A stretch of 64,000 nucleotides of DNA from an uncultured Pseudomonadales bacterium (GTDB lineage: Bacteria > Pseudomonadota > Gammaproteobacteria > Pseudomonadales > Cellvibrionaceae), in contig CANKXO010000001.1 of the NCBI GenBank assembly GCA_947487765.1, positions 1,178,001 through 1,242,000 on the forward strand, given 5' to 3'. Each line of letters starts with the position of its first letter. The first letter of the stretch is position 1. The notes below the pieces were generated by a model, which saw only the letters and a list, made by a program, of their open reading frames with translations, had not been told where the DNA came from and made no database searches. Of this stretch, positions 25,466-33,310 are shown one piece after another. The position numbers and the translations under genes were made by a program.

Positions 25466-26929
25466 TTAGATATCGCCCATACACACGTATTTTGTTTCCA
25501 GATAATCATCTAAGCCGTATTTAGAACCTTCGCGGCCTTGACCTGATTCTTTAACGCCACCAAAAGGAATCATTTCAGAGCTGATTCCCGTTTCGTTTGC
25601 ACCAACCATACCGTAATCAACAGCTTCTGATACACGCCAGACACGCGATATATCTTTAGTAAAGATATAAGATGCTAAACCAAACTCAGTATCGTTAGCC
25701 ATAGCAATCGCTTCTTCCTCAGTACTAAATTTAAAAACAGGTGCAACAGGTCCAAAAATTTCTTCTTTTGCAACACGCATATCCTTACTTAAGTTCGATA
25801 ACACGGTTGGTTGGTAAAAATTCTCACCTAAAACATCTATTTTCCCACCAATAGTGACTTGAGCCCCTTTTGATTGCGCATCAACAACCAAAGAGTGTAC
25901 ATTTTCAGCTGCTTTCGTTGTGATAAGTGGGCCAATGATTGTCGAACTATCAAAACCATTACCTAAAGTAAGTTCATCCACTTTTGCTGTTAATTTTTCA
26001 ACAAACTCGTCATAAATTGTATCTTGTACAATGATGCGGTTAGCGCAAATACATGTTTGACCTGCGTTTCGGTATTTTGCCGCAATTGCACCAGTAACTG
26101 CTTTATCGATGTCAGCATCATCAAAAATTAATACTGGAGCATTGCCCCCTAACTCCATAGAGGTTCTCTTTACTGTTGATGCACATTGTTGCATCAATAA
26201 TTTCCCTACTGGTGTAGAACCTGTAAAAGTGAATTTTTTAACAATAGGGTTAGAAGTCAGCTCTGCACCAATAGCAGGGGCATCGGTGCCAACAACAATA
26301 TTAAACAGACCTGCTGGAATTCCTGCTCGTTCAGCCAGTACAGCAAGTGCAAGTGCAGATAAAGGCGTTTCTGACGCTGGCTTTAGCACTGTGGCACAAC
26401 CTACTGCTAGCGCAGGTGCTACCTTGCGTGTAATCATAGCATTAGGGAAATTCCAAGGAGTTACTGCGCCAACAACACCAATAGGCTGCTTGATAACAAC
26501 AGATCGACGATTTGTAGTACTGCCTGGGAGTATATCGCCATACACACGTTTTCCTTCTTCAGCAAACCACTCTATATAAGAGGCACCATAGGCTATTTCA
26601 CCTTTGGATTCAGCCAAAGCTTTACCTTGCTCTGCTGTCATGATAATCGCTAAATCATCTTGATTTTCCATAAGAAGATCAAACCATTTTCGAAGTAATA
26701 TAGAGCGTTCTTTAGCCGTTCTTTTTTTCCAATCCTGCATAGCCTGCTCAGCAGCTTCTATCGCTCGGCGTGTTTCTGCGGCTCCAAGATTTGCCACTTG
26801 AGCAATAACCTCACCGCTCGCTGGATCTATTACATCGAAGGTAGCACCTGAATCTGCATTGACCCATTCACCGTTGATATAGGATTGTGTTTTTAATAAT
26901 GAAGCATCTTTCAAATTTGAAAATGACAT
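25466..26929 (-). CDS. gabD: Succinate-semialdehyde dehydrogenase (probable TgnE equivalent)
   Basis: A 487-residue NAD(P)-dependent aldehyde dehydrogenase of the SSADH type. It has VTPWNFPNAMITRKVAPALAVG, the general-base motif ELGGNAPVLIF and the catalytic cysteine in NAGQTCICANR; the double-cysteine CIC pattern is typical of GabD. It oxidises succinate semialdehyde to succinate, feeding the TCA cycle. It is the third gene of a minus-strand operon gntR-CMD-gabD, divergent from the ring-cleavage genes. In the Acinetobacter trigonelline pathway the last step is the same reaction (TgnE), which is why I assign it to this cluster rather than to GABA catabolism; no GABA aminotransferase is nearby. 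Confidence 0.9.
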   Translation of the reverse strand: MSFSNLKDASLLKTQSYINGEWVNADSGATFDVIDPASGEVIAQVANLGAAETRRAIEAAEQAMQDWKKRTAKERSILLRKWFDLLMENQDDLAIIMTAEQGKALAESKGEIAYGASYIEWFAEEGKRVYGDILPGSTTNRRSVVIKQPIGVVGAVTPWNFPNAMITRKVAPALAVGCATVLKPASETPLSALALAVLAERAGIPAGLFNIVVGTDAPAIGAELTSNPIVKKFTFTGSTPVGKLLMQQCASTVKRTSMELGGNAPVLIFDDADIDKAVTGAIAAKYRNAGQTCICANRIIVQDTIYDEFVEKLTAKVDELTLGNGFDSSTIIGPLITTKAAENVHSLVVDAQSKGAQVTIGGKIDVLGENFYQPTVLSNLSKDMRVAKEEIFGPVAPVFKFSTEEEAIAMANDTEFGLASYIFTKDISRVWRVSEAVDYGMVGANETGISSEMIPFGGVKESGQGREGSKYGLDDYLETKYVCMGDI

Positions 26930-27057
26930 AGCTTTACTCTGTTATATCCGTTAATGAATTACAAACCACTAATAGAGATTAAAAATGGCTGCATGTGTCA
27001 ACATTCCTCACTTATAAAGAAATTCAAAAAGAAAGGAACAATAAATAATTAAAGTGT

Positions 27058-27438
27058 TTAAATTAGCTCAAGCTTTTCCAGTGTTTTTCGAGCAATTCGG
27101 AAACATTCAACACCTTGAGGAACACCACAATAGATAGCAATAGCATGAATGGCAGATCTAATTTCATCGACAGAGACACCGTTAGTAATAGCCCCTCGTA
27201 GATGAAGCTCCCACTCATCCATTTTTCCTAGTGCTGCAATCATTGTCAGATTCATCAATGATCGGGTTTTCATATCAATAGTTTCATCGCCCCAACCAAA
27301 CCCCCAACACCAGGTTGTCATCGCTTCTTGAAAAGGAAGGTTAAAGTCATCAGCTTTCGCTAAATTATTAGTAACATATTCACCCCCTAATGTTGCCTTA
27401 CGCTTACTTAAACCTAATTCAAATAATTCTTTATCCAT
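27058..27438 (-). CDS. Carboxymuconolactone decarboxylase-family protein
   Basis: A 126-residue PcaC-like protein. FQEAMTTWCWGFGWGDETIDMKTRSLMNLTMIAALGKMDEWELHLRGAI is the CMD core; it lacks the CxxC pair of the AhpD peroxidase subfamily, so it is nearer to decarboxylases. PcaC decarboxylates 4-carboxymuconolactone, but no protocatechuate genes are near. In this position, between the GntR regulator and gabD, it may act on an intermediate or by-product of the ring-cleavage pathway; that role is not in the described trigonelline scheme as I know it. Confidence 0.8.
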   Translation of the reverse strand: MDKELFELGLSKRKATLGGEYVTNNLAKADDFNLPFQEAMTTWCWGFGWGDETIDMKTRSLMNLTMIAALGKMDEWELHLRGAITNGVSVDEIRSAIHAIAIYCGVPQGVECFRIARKTLEKLELI

Positions 27439-27451
27439 TGTGTCTTTCTCG

Positions 27452-28099
27452 TTATGTTAATTGATAAGCAATTTTTGCTGCTTCTGTTAAATGTTTAGTA
27501 CAAATTTCTCCAGCACGACCTGCATCTTGTTTTTCAATCGCATCAATAATTTTCTTTAAATTTTCCGGCCCTTTACTTTTACGCCCTTTACTACTTAACG
27601 TCAGAGCCCGCAACCTTGAAATACGTGCATTAAGCTGCTCAACGAGATCCCATGCTATATTTTTACCTCCTGTTGTAAAAATAACTTTATAAAATTCAGT
27701 TGTCAGTCGTAATGCTTCCATTACCTCTTCTTTCTCCAAACATTCTTTAATACTTTTATATAATTCGCGTAATTTTTTGATAGTGGTTGGATTTGCGTTT
27801 AAAGCACAACTCTCAACTGCTGAGCATTCCAACATAATGCGAATATCATAGATTTCTTTCACTTCATCGCCAGTAATTGTTGCAATAACAAACCCCGAAT
27901 TGGGTACTCCCACGATGAGACGCTCACTTTCCAAGTGCTGAATACATTCACGAACAACCGTTCGACTGACGGCCATGCTTTCACATAAATTACGCTCAAT
28001 TAAGCGTTCACCTGGTTTAAAAAAGCCACTGGTTATCGCATCACGCAATGACTCTAATGCATTTTCTTTTAAGGTTTTTGGTCTATTTACTTTCAACAT
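27452..28099 (-). CDS. GntR-family regulator, FCD (FadR) subfamily
   Basis: A 215-residue regulator. N-terminal winged helix (ENALESLRDAITSGFFKPGERLIERNLCESMAVSRTVVRECIQHLESERLI) followed by an all-helical FCD ligand-binding domain; the Asp/His metal-binding residues are likely in EIYDIRIMLECSAVE and in the later helices. It sits 13 bp upstream of the CMD gene, same operon, and divergent from the five-gene plus-strand operon. A perfect palindrome at 28205-28216 in the intergenic region is a probable binding site. It is likely the local repressor, released by trigonelline, a pathway intermediate or a related compound. Confidence 0.88.
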   Translation of the reverse strand: MLKVNRPKTLKENALESLRDAITSGFFKPGERLIERNLCESMAVSRTVVRECIQHLESERLIVGVPNSGFVIATITGDEVKEIYDIRIMLECSAVESCALNANPTTIKKLRELYKSIKECLEKEEVMEALRLTTEFYKVIFTTGGKNIAWDLVEQLNARISRLRALTLSSKGRKSKGPENLKKIIDAIEKQDAGRAGEICTKHLTEAAKIAYQLT

Positions 28100-28204
28100 G
28101 TGCTTACTAAATTCCTGATTGCTAATTCATATAAAGCCAAACTAAAAGCAAGGTTACTATATTTTGCAAGGTTTTGTTTGCACGTCACACGATAATATTA
28201 TAGG

Positions 28205-28216
28205 ATTGTATACAAT
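28205..28216. promoter_or_regulatory. Probable GntR (FCD-type) operator
   Basis: ATTGTATACAAT, a perfect 12-bp palindrome of the form expected for FadR-subfamily regulators (TNGTNNNACNA-like). It lies 105 bp upstream of the GntR start and 51 bp upstream of the first plus-strand gene, well placed to control both directions. A second half-site-like sequence (AATACAAT) follows directly. Confidence 0.65.
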
Positions 28217-28267
28217 AATACAATACACCAAAATTACAATTACTCTATAGCTCAAATAGGCACAATA

Positions 28268-28867
28268 ATGAAACCTGAAATCAGAAAAATAGTAAGCTAC
28301 GAAGAAGAAACTTTTATAGAAGGATTTAAGAGTGTCGACACGCCTGTGCGATTGTTTGCTGTAGCCGCAGTAGTCAAAAACCCATGGGCTGGTAAATATA
28401 TTGAAGATTTACGCCCAGAGATCAGAGCATTCGGCCCCATTCTCGGCCAATTATTGACCGATAAAATTAGCGCCATGGCAGGAGAAGCCATAAATATAGA
28501 AGCTTTCGGTAAAGCAGCGGTTGTTGGCATGAATGGCGAAATTGAACATGCTTCTGCACTAATCCATACGCTGCATTTCGGCAATATTTTCCGCGAAGCG
28601 GTACAAGCGAAGTCATTCTTATCCTTCACTAATACTCGCGGGCCTGCCAATGCGCCTATTTCAGTTCCTATGATGGATAAAAATGATGGTGGCCGTCGTT
28701 CACATTACTTAACGTTGCAGTTCAATATTCCTGATGCACCAGGTCCTGACGAAATTGTTGTTGTATTAGGCGGTTCAACAGGCGGACGCCCTCATCATCG
28801 AATTGGCGATAGGTATCAAGAGCTTAAGGAGCTAGGACATGACATTGAAAACCCAGCAGCGGTGTAA
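28268..28867 (+). CDS. DUF1185 'amino acid synthesis' family protein (PF06684)
   Basis: A 199-residue protein of the AA_synth family. Supporting pattern: RKIVSYEEETFIEGF at the start, VAAVVKNPWAGKY, then GEAINIEAFGKAAVVGMNGEIEHASALIH and NTRGPANAPISVPMMDKNDGGRRSHYLTLQF. The name reflects an old guess; to my knowledge no member has a proven reaction. It is the first gene of the five-gene catabolic operon and overlaps the hydrolase gene by 29 bp, so the two are coupled. That position suggests a direct role in the pathway. Confidence 0.85.
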   Translation: MKPEIRKIVSYEEETFIEGFKSVDTPVRLFAVAAVVKNPWAGKYIEDLRPEIRAFGPILGQLLTDKISAMAGEAINIEAFGKAAVVGMNGEIEHASALIHTLHFGNIFREAVQAKSFLSFTNTRGPANAPISVPMMDKNDGGRRSHYLTLQFNIPDAPGPDEIVVVLGGSTGGRPHHRIGDRYQELKELGHDIENPAAV

Positions 28868-29666
28868 ATCCGATAATGGGCTAGCTTATTTCAAGTCAGG
28901 TACTGGCACTCCAATAGTATTAGTTCATGGTGTTGGTCTAAGAGCCGAAGCCTGGCTCCATCAAACCTCTGCCCTTAGCCAAAACCATCTTGTGTATGCT
29001 GTAGATATGCCAGGACATGGAGAAAGTGATTTATTGCCCGAAGACTCCAGTTTACAAGACTATACAGATACTATTGCTCAATGGATAGCGAATGAAATAA
29101 AGCAGCCCGTCATTATTATGGGCCACTCCATGGGATCAATGATCGCTTTGGACTTTGCAACGCGTTATCAGCATTTATGTAATGGTGTAGCGGCACTAAA
29201 TTCTGTCTATCGCCGATCACCAGAAGCCAAGCAAGCCGTACAACAGCGAGCGCTAGATATGGTGAAAAACCCAGAGCAAGATAGAGTTACCACGCCTATT
29301 TTGCGCTGGTTTAATCAAAGCCCCGAAGGCTTTGAAAAAGAAATGGCAGACCTTTGTCACGACTGGCTTTCGATGGCTCCCGCTATTGGCTATGCCAGGG
29401 CATACCATATTTTTAGCCAAAACGACGGGCCAGAAGATGAAGCATTAGTGGCCTTAACTATACCTGCAACATTCATTACTGGTGATGGAGATGCCAATTC
29501 ATCAGGATTAATGTCTCAGCGAATGGCCGACTTATGTCAAAACGGTAGCTATGCAGTTATCGACAATGCTCGCCATATGGTACAAATGACCCACCCCGAT
29601 GAAATTAATTCTCTACTAATCGAATTTGTTGCACAGTGCAGTACACAAATGAGGAATCAACTATGA
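28839..29666 (+). CDS. Alpha/beta hydrolase (probable TgnD equivalent)
   Basis: A 275-residue alpha/beta-fold hydrolase: oxyanion region VLVHGVGLRAEAW, nucleophile elbow GHSMGSM (Ser about residue 105), and catalytic His in ARHMVQMTHP. In the Acinetobacter trigonelline pathway, TgnD, a hydrolase of this class, splits the N-methylformamido-methylene-succinate intermediate to succinate semialdehyde, methylamine, formate and CO2. Assignment here rests on context: it precedes the flavin reductase, monooxygenase and aldehyde dehydrogenase of the same pathway. AAGGAG about 8 nt upstream supports the start inside the previous gene. Confidence 0.85.
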   Translation: MTLKTQQRCKSDNGLAYFKSGTGTPIVLVHGVGLRAEAWLHQTSALSQNHLVYAVDMPGHGESDLLPEDSSLQDYTDTIAQWIANEIKQPVIIMGHSMGSMIALDFATRYQHLCNGVAALNSVYRRSPEAKQAVQQRALDMVKNPEQDRVTTPILRWFNQSPEGFEKEMADLCHDWLSMAPAIGYARAYHIFSQNDGPEDEALVALTIPATFITGDGDANSSGLMSQRMADLCQNGSYAVIDNARHMVQMTHPDEINSLLIEFVAQCSTQMRNQL

Positions 29667-30571
29667 CAATTATTGATACACGCGAGCTACGCAATGCTTT
29701 TGGCTCATTTATGACGGGAGTGACGGTTGTTACCGCAGTGAGTGATCAAAATGAAAAAGTTGGCTTTACTGCTAATTCGTTTACCTCAGTTTCTGTTGAT
29801 CCTCCATTACTATTGGTATGCCCTTCGAATAATTTATCAAGCATCGATATTTTTAATTCCTGCAAGCATTTTGCTGTCAATATTCTTGCCGAAGATCAAC
29901 AAGATATTTCCAATACATTTGCCAGCGCTAAAGGTGATCGTTTTGAAGGAATAAAATGGCACAATGATGAGCATGGTTGCCCAATTATTGATGGTACTGT
30001 CGCACATTTTTCCTGCTCTACTCATAACACTATTCCCGCTGGCGACCACGTATTGTTAGTCGGTGAAATAAAACAATTTGACTCGAATGAAAATCAAGGT
30101 TTGGGCTATGCTAGAGGCGGCTATTTTAGTTTAGGCCTAGAACATCGTGCAGAAGAATTAACGCATTCCTTAGCTGGCGTTGTTGGCGGTATTATTGAAT
30201 TTAACAATAAAATATTGTTACAAAAAACACCTCAAGGTTACACCTTACCGCAAGTGGCTACCAATACAGAGCAAGGTTCGCAAAAAACCCTTCGACAACA
30301 TTTAAATAAGCAAGGTCTAACGTGCGAAATTGGATCGGTTTATTCTATTTATGAAAATTTACAGACACAGACATTTACCACTTATTATCGCGCTAGTGCT
30401 AAAAATGAAGACCTGAATCAAGATGGAGAATACATCGCCATTGATCGCTTAGACTCATTAGAATATGCCTCATCTGATATACAAAGTATGCTTCAACGTT
30501 ATGCGCTTGAAAAACAAAATGGTGTATTTCGCTTATATGTCGGCGATGAAAAAATCGGAAATGTTCAATAA
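29663..30571 (+). CDS. Flavin reductase fused to degenerate Nudix domain (probable TgnA equivalent)
   Basis: 302 residues. The first ~165 are a flavin reductase domain (FGSFMTGVTVVTAVS, GFTANSFTSVSVDPPLLLVC) that supplies reduced FMN to a two-component monooxygenase. The remaining ~130 residues resemble a Nudix fold (GVVGGIIEFNNKILLQKTP, GYTLPQVATNTEQGSQ, CEIGSVYSIYE) but the Nudix box is degenerate: the position of RExxEExG reads RQHLNKQG, so metal-dependent hydrolysis is unlikely. The start overlaps the hydrolase stop (ATGA), with GAGGA upstream. Its partner is the LLM monooxygenase encoded 40 bp downstream. The Nudix-like part may be a ligand or protein binding domain. Confidence 0.85.
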   Translation: MTIIDTRELRNAFGSFMTGVTVVTAVSDQNEKVGFTANSFTSVSVDPPLLLVCPSNNLSSIDIFNSCKHFAVNILAEDQQDISNTFASAKGDRFEGIKWHNDEHGCPIIDGTVAHFSCSTHNTIPAGDHVLLVGEIKQFDSNENQGLGYARGGYFSLGLEHRAEELTHSLAGVVGGIIEFNNKILLQKTPQGYTLPQVATNTEQGSQKTLRQHLNKQGLTCEIGSVYSIYENLQTQTFTTYYRASAKNEDLNQDGEYIAIDRLDSLEYASSDIQSMLQRYALEKQNGVFRLYVGDEKIGNVQ

Positions 30572-30610
30572 CGATAATTCAATAAAAATAAACATCTCAG
30601 GAAATATACA

Positions 30611-31642
30611 ATGAAATTTTCTCTTTTTGCACATATGGTACGAGTCAGTAATGACCAGACTCAGCAAGAATTATACGATGAATTTCTATCTTTATCTGAC
30701 ATCGCAGATAAAGGTGGCATGTGTACAGTATGGACGGGAGAACATCATGGTATGAACTTTACCATTGCTCCAAATCCATTTTTAAATCTTATTGATCTTG
30801 CACATCGAACCAAAAATATCAGAGTAGGCACAGGCACAGTGATAGCCCCATTCTGGAATCCGATCAGATTAGCGGGTGAAGCGGCAATGACTGACATCCT
30901 CACTCAAGGTCGCTTGGAACTTGGTATCGCACGCGGTGCTTACACTTTTGAATATGAAAGAATGGTAGAAGGTCTAGATGCCTGGACCGCCGGGGAACGT
31001 TTACGAGAAATCGTCCCTTCCATTCAAAAATTATGGCAAGGCGATTACGCTCATGAAGGCAAGCACTACAACTTCCCAAAAACAACTTCTGTTCCAAAAC
31101 CATTATCAGAAAAAGGGCCGCCTATTTGGGTAGCAGCAAGAGATATCAATAGCCATGAATTTGCGGTAGAACATGATTGTAATGTGCAAGTCACTCCTTT
31201 GTGGCAAGGATTAGACGAAGTAGAAGGCCTCATGAGTAAATTTAATCAGGCTTGTGAAACTTATCAAAAACGCCCTAAAATTATGATTCTGCAACATGCC
31301 TATGTTGGTAAAGATGAAGCGGAATTAGATCGCGCAGCTAAGCAACTGAATGAATTTTATTGTTACTTTGGTGCATGGTTTAAGAATGAACGACCTGTCG
31401 ATTTAGGCTTAATAGAGCCGCTGACGCAAGCTGAAATAGATTCACACCCTTTCTATACTCCTGCAAACATGCGCAGAGACTTAATGATAGGTACATCACA
31501 GCAAATTATTGATCGCCTAAAACATTATCAAGATTTAGGCTACGATGAATTCTCTTACTGGTCAGATTCGTGGATGACTCGAGAACAAAAAGAAACTTCA
31601 CTCGCACGCTTTATTGACGAAGTAATGCCTGCATTCACCTAA
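30611..31642 (+). CDS. LLM-class flavin-dependent monooxygenase (probable TgnB equivalent)
   Basis: A 343-residue bacterial luciferase-like TIM-barrel oxygenase. FSLFAHMVRVS at strand 1, CTVWTGEHH, RVGTGTVIAPFWNPIRLAGEAAMTDILTQGRLELGIARGAYTFEYE and YDEFSYWSDSWM are typical. With reduced FMN from the reductase encoded just upstream it would hydroxylate and cleave an aromatic N-heterocycle; in Acinetobacter TgnAB opens the pyridinium ring of trigonelline. Which substrate applies here is inferred from the complete enzyme set, not read from this protein. Confidence 0.87.
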   Translation: MKFSLFAHMVRVSNDQTQQELYDEFLSLSDIADKGGMCTVWTGEHHGMNFTIAPNPFLNLIDLAHRTKNIRVGTGTVIAPFWNPIRLAGEAAMTDILTQGRLELGIARGAYTFEYERMVEGLDAWTAGERLREIVPSIQKLWQGDYAHEGKHYNFPKTTSVPKPLSEKGPPIWVAARDINSHEFAVEHDCNVQVTPLWQGLDEVEGLMSKFNQACETYQKRPKIMILQHAYVGKDEAELDRAAKQLNEFYCYFGAWFKNERPVDLGLIEPLTQAEIDSHPFYTPANMRRDLMIGTSQQIIDRLKHYQDLGYDEFSYWSDSWMTREQKETSLARFIDEVMPAFT

Positions 31643-31661
31643 TTTTTTATGAGAAATAACG

Positions 31662-33152
31662 ATGACAAATAGTAACTTACCTCATTACCAGCTCCTCATC
31701 GATGGCCAGTGGGTTGAAGGCTCAGAGAATCAAGTCATGTCGAGCCAGAACCCGGCTACAGATACGGAATGGGCGACCTTTGCATGCGCCAGCAAAGATG
31801 ATGTTGATCGTGCTGTTAAAGCTGCCAGACGCAATTTAAGTACAGGCCCATGGTCAACAATGAATGCTACTCAACGCGGTGCTTTACTCTATCACCTGGC
31901 CGAACTCGTTGAAAAAAACTCCAAAGTATTGGGAGAAATCGAAACCACTGACAGCGGAAAGCTTGCTGCTGAAACCGTCAGTCAGTCAAGTTATGTTGCG
32001 AGCTATTATCGTTACTACGCTGGTTTGGCAGACAAAATTGAAGGCAACACTCTTCCAATAGATAAACCAAACATGCATGTCTTTACAACACCTGTACCCA
32101 TTGGAGTTGTCGCAGCAGTTGTCCCTTGGAATGCACAAATGTTTTTAACCGCAACAAAATTAGGTCCTGCATTAGCAGCTGGATGTACCGTTGTATTAAA
32201 AGCCTCTGAATTAGCTCCTGCCCCAATGTTTGAGTTTGGAAAACTAATTCAAGAAGCCGGTATTCCTGACGGTGTCGTTTCTATCATAACCGGCGATGCA
32301 CCTAACTGCGCCATTCCTTTAACATCACATCCCGACATTGATCGTTTAGCTTTCACCGGCGGCCCCGAAACAGCTAAACATGTCATTAGAAATACAGCGG
32401 AAAATTTTGCTGTTACTTCGTTGGAGCTAGGTGGGAAGTCACCTATTATTGTGTTTGAAGACGCTGACTTGGAAAGTGCTGCCAATGGCCTTATTGCAGG
32501 TAACTTTGGCGCCTCTGGACAATCTTGTGTCGCTGGATCACGCGCATTTATTCAGCGCTCTATTTTGGATGAATTGGTTAATAAAATTGAAGAGAAATCT
32601 AAACATATTGTCATGGGTGATCCACTATCAAGCAATACCCATGTCGGCCCACTATGTACGCTGGCCCAAGTTGAATGCATAGAGGCGACTATCGCCAAAT
32701 CAGTCGAGCAAGGAGCTACTGTACGCTTCGGCGGCAAACGTGCTCCTCAATTTGGTTCTCAAAATTATTTTGAGCCAACAATGGTTGAGTGTCCCAACGA
32801 TCAAGTTCAGACACTTAAGCAGGAAATGTTCGGGCCAGTCATGTCAATAGTTGCTTTTGATACAGAAGAAGAAGCCATCGCAATGGCAAACGATAGCATT
32901 TACGGTTTAGGTTCAGGCGTCTTTACACAAAATATTGCCAGAGCTCATCGTGTTTCCAGCAAAATTAATTCAGGTATTTGCTGGATAAATACATATCGAG
33001 CTACATCGCCTATCGCTCCTTTTGGCGGCATTAACCAATCAGGTTATGGGCGTGAAGCTGGCGTGCAGGCCGTGTTGGATTATATCAGAACAAAAACAAC
33101 ATGGATTAACACATCATCAGATCCAATGAGCAACCCCTTTGTGATTCGATAA
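31662..33152 (+). CDS. Aldehyde dehydrogenase (probable TgnC equivalent)
   Basis: A 496-residue NAD(P)-dependent aldehyde dehydrogenase: VVPWNAQMFLTATKLGPALAAG, ELGGKSPIIVFEDADL and the catalytic cysteine in GASGQSCVAGSR. The C-terminal APFGGINQSGYGREAG is typical. It is the last gene of the plus-strand operon, 20 bp after the monooxygenase, and a hairpin follows. In the trigonelline scheme TgnC oxidises the ring-opened hydroxybutyrolactone to a substituted succinate. It is a distinct enzyme from the SSADH on the other strand, so the cluster holds two different aldehyde dehydrogenases, as the pathway requires. Confidence 0.88.
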   Translation: MTNSNLPHYQLLIDGQWVEGSENQVMSSQNPATDTEWATFACASKDDVDRAVKAARRNLSTGPWSTMNATQRGALLYHLAELVEKNSKVLGEIETTDSGKLAAETVSQSSYVASYYRYYAGLADKIEGNTLPIDKPNMHVFTTPVPIGVVAAVVPWNAQMFLTATKLGPALAAGCTVVLKASELAPAPMFEFGKLIQEAGIPDGVVSIITGDAPNCAIPLTSHPDIDRLAFTGGPETAKHVIRNTAENFAVTSLELGGKSPIIVFEDADLESAANGLIAGNFGASGQSCVAGSRAFIQRSILDELVNKIEEKSKHIVMGDPLSSNTHVGPLCTLAQVECIEATIAKSVEQGATVRFGGKRAPQFGSQNYFEPTMVECPNDQVQTLKQEMFGPVMSIVAFDTEEEAIAMANDSIYGLGSGVFTQNIARAHRVSSKINSGICWINTYRATSPIAPFGGINQSGYGREAGVQAVLDYIRTKTTWINTSSDPMSNPFVIR

Positions 33153-33161
33153 ATAATAAGA

Positions 33162-33196
33162 TTTTAGTTGGCGATAGGTTTTTATCTAACTAAAAT
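33162..33196 (+). terminator. Terminator of the ring-cleavage operon
   Basis: ATTTTAGTT / AACTAAAAT (33162-33170, 33188-33196) with an inner GATA/TATC pairing and a small internal loop. It begins 9 nt after the aldehyde dehydrogenase stop. The following sequence is AT-rich but has no long T run. Confidence 0.6.
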
Positions 33197-33227
33197 ATTT
33201 GTTGAAAGAATCATTCTTTAGGTTGGG

Positions 33228-33263
33228 CCGCCATCGTTAAATGAATATCATAGAGGATGGCGG
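33228..33263. repeat. GC-rich inverted repeat CCGCCATC / GATGGCGG
   Basis: A perfect 8-bp inverted repeat with a 20-nt spacer, strikingly GC-rich for this AT-rich region. It lies downstream of the small basic-protein gene (-) and could be its terminator, though no T run follows. Confidence 0.45.
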
Positions 33264-33310
33264 TTTAGCGGAAATAATAGTCGCCTTTAAACATCAATGA
33301 CTATAAAGAC

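Noticed and set aside
25466-26929. gabD as part of GABA catabolism
   Set aside because: There is no gabT or gabP nearby, and it is operonic with the GntR regulator and CMD gene divergent from the ring-cleavage operon; assignment to the last step of that pathway fits better.
27058-27438. AhpD-like alkylhydroperoxidase
   Set aside because: No CxxC motif in the protein.
30170-30571. An active Nudix hydrolase in the flavin reductase C-terminus
   Set aside because: The metal-binding glutamates of the Nudix box are replaced, so catalysis is unlikely; only the fold resemblance is kept.
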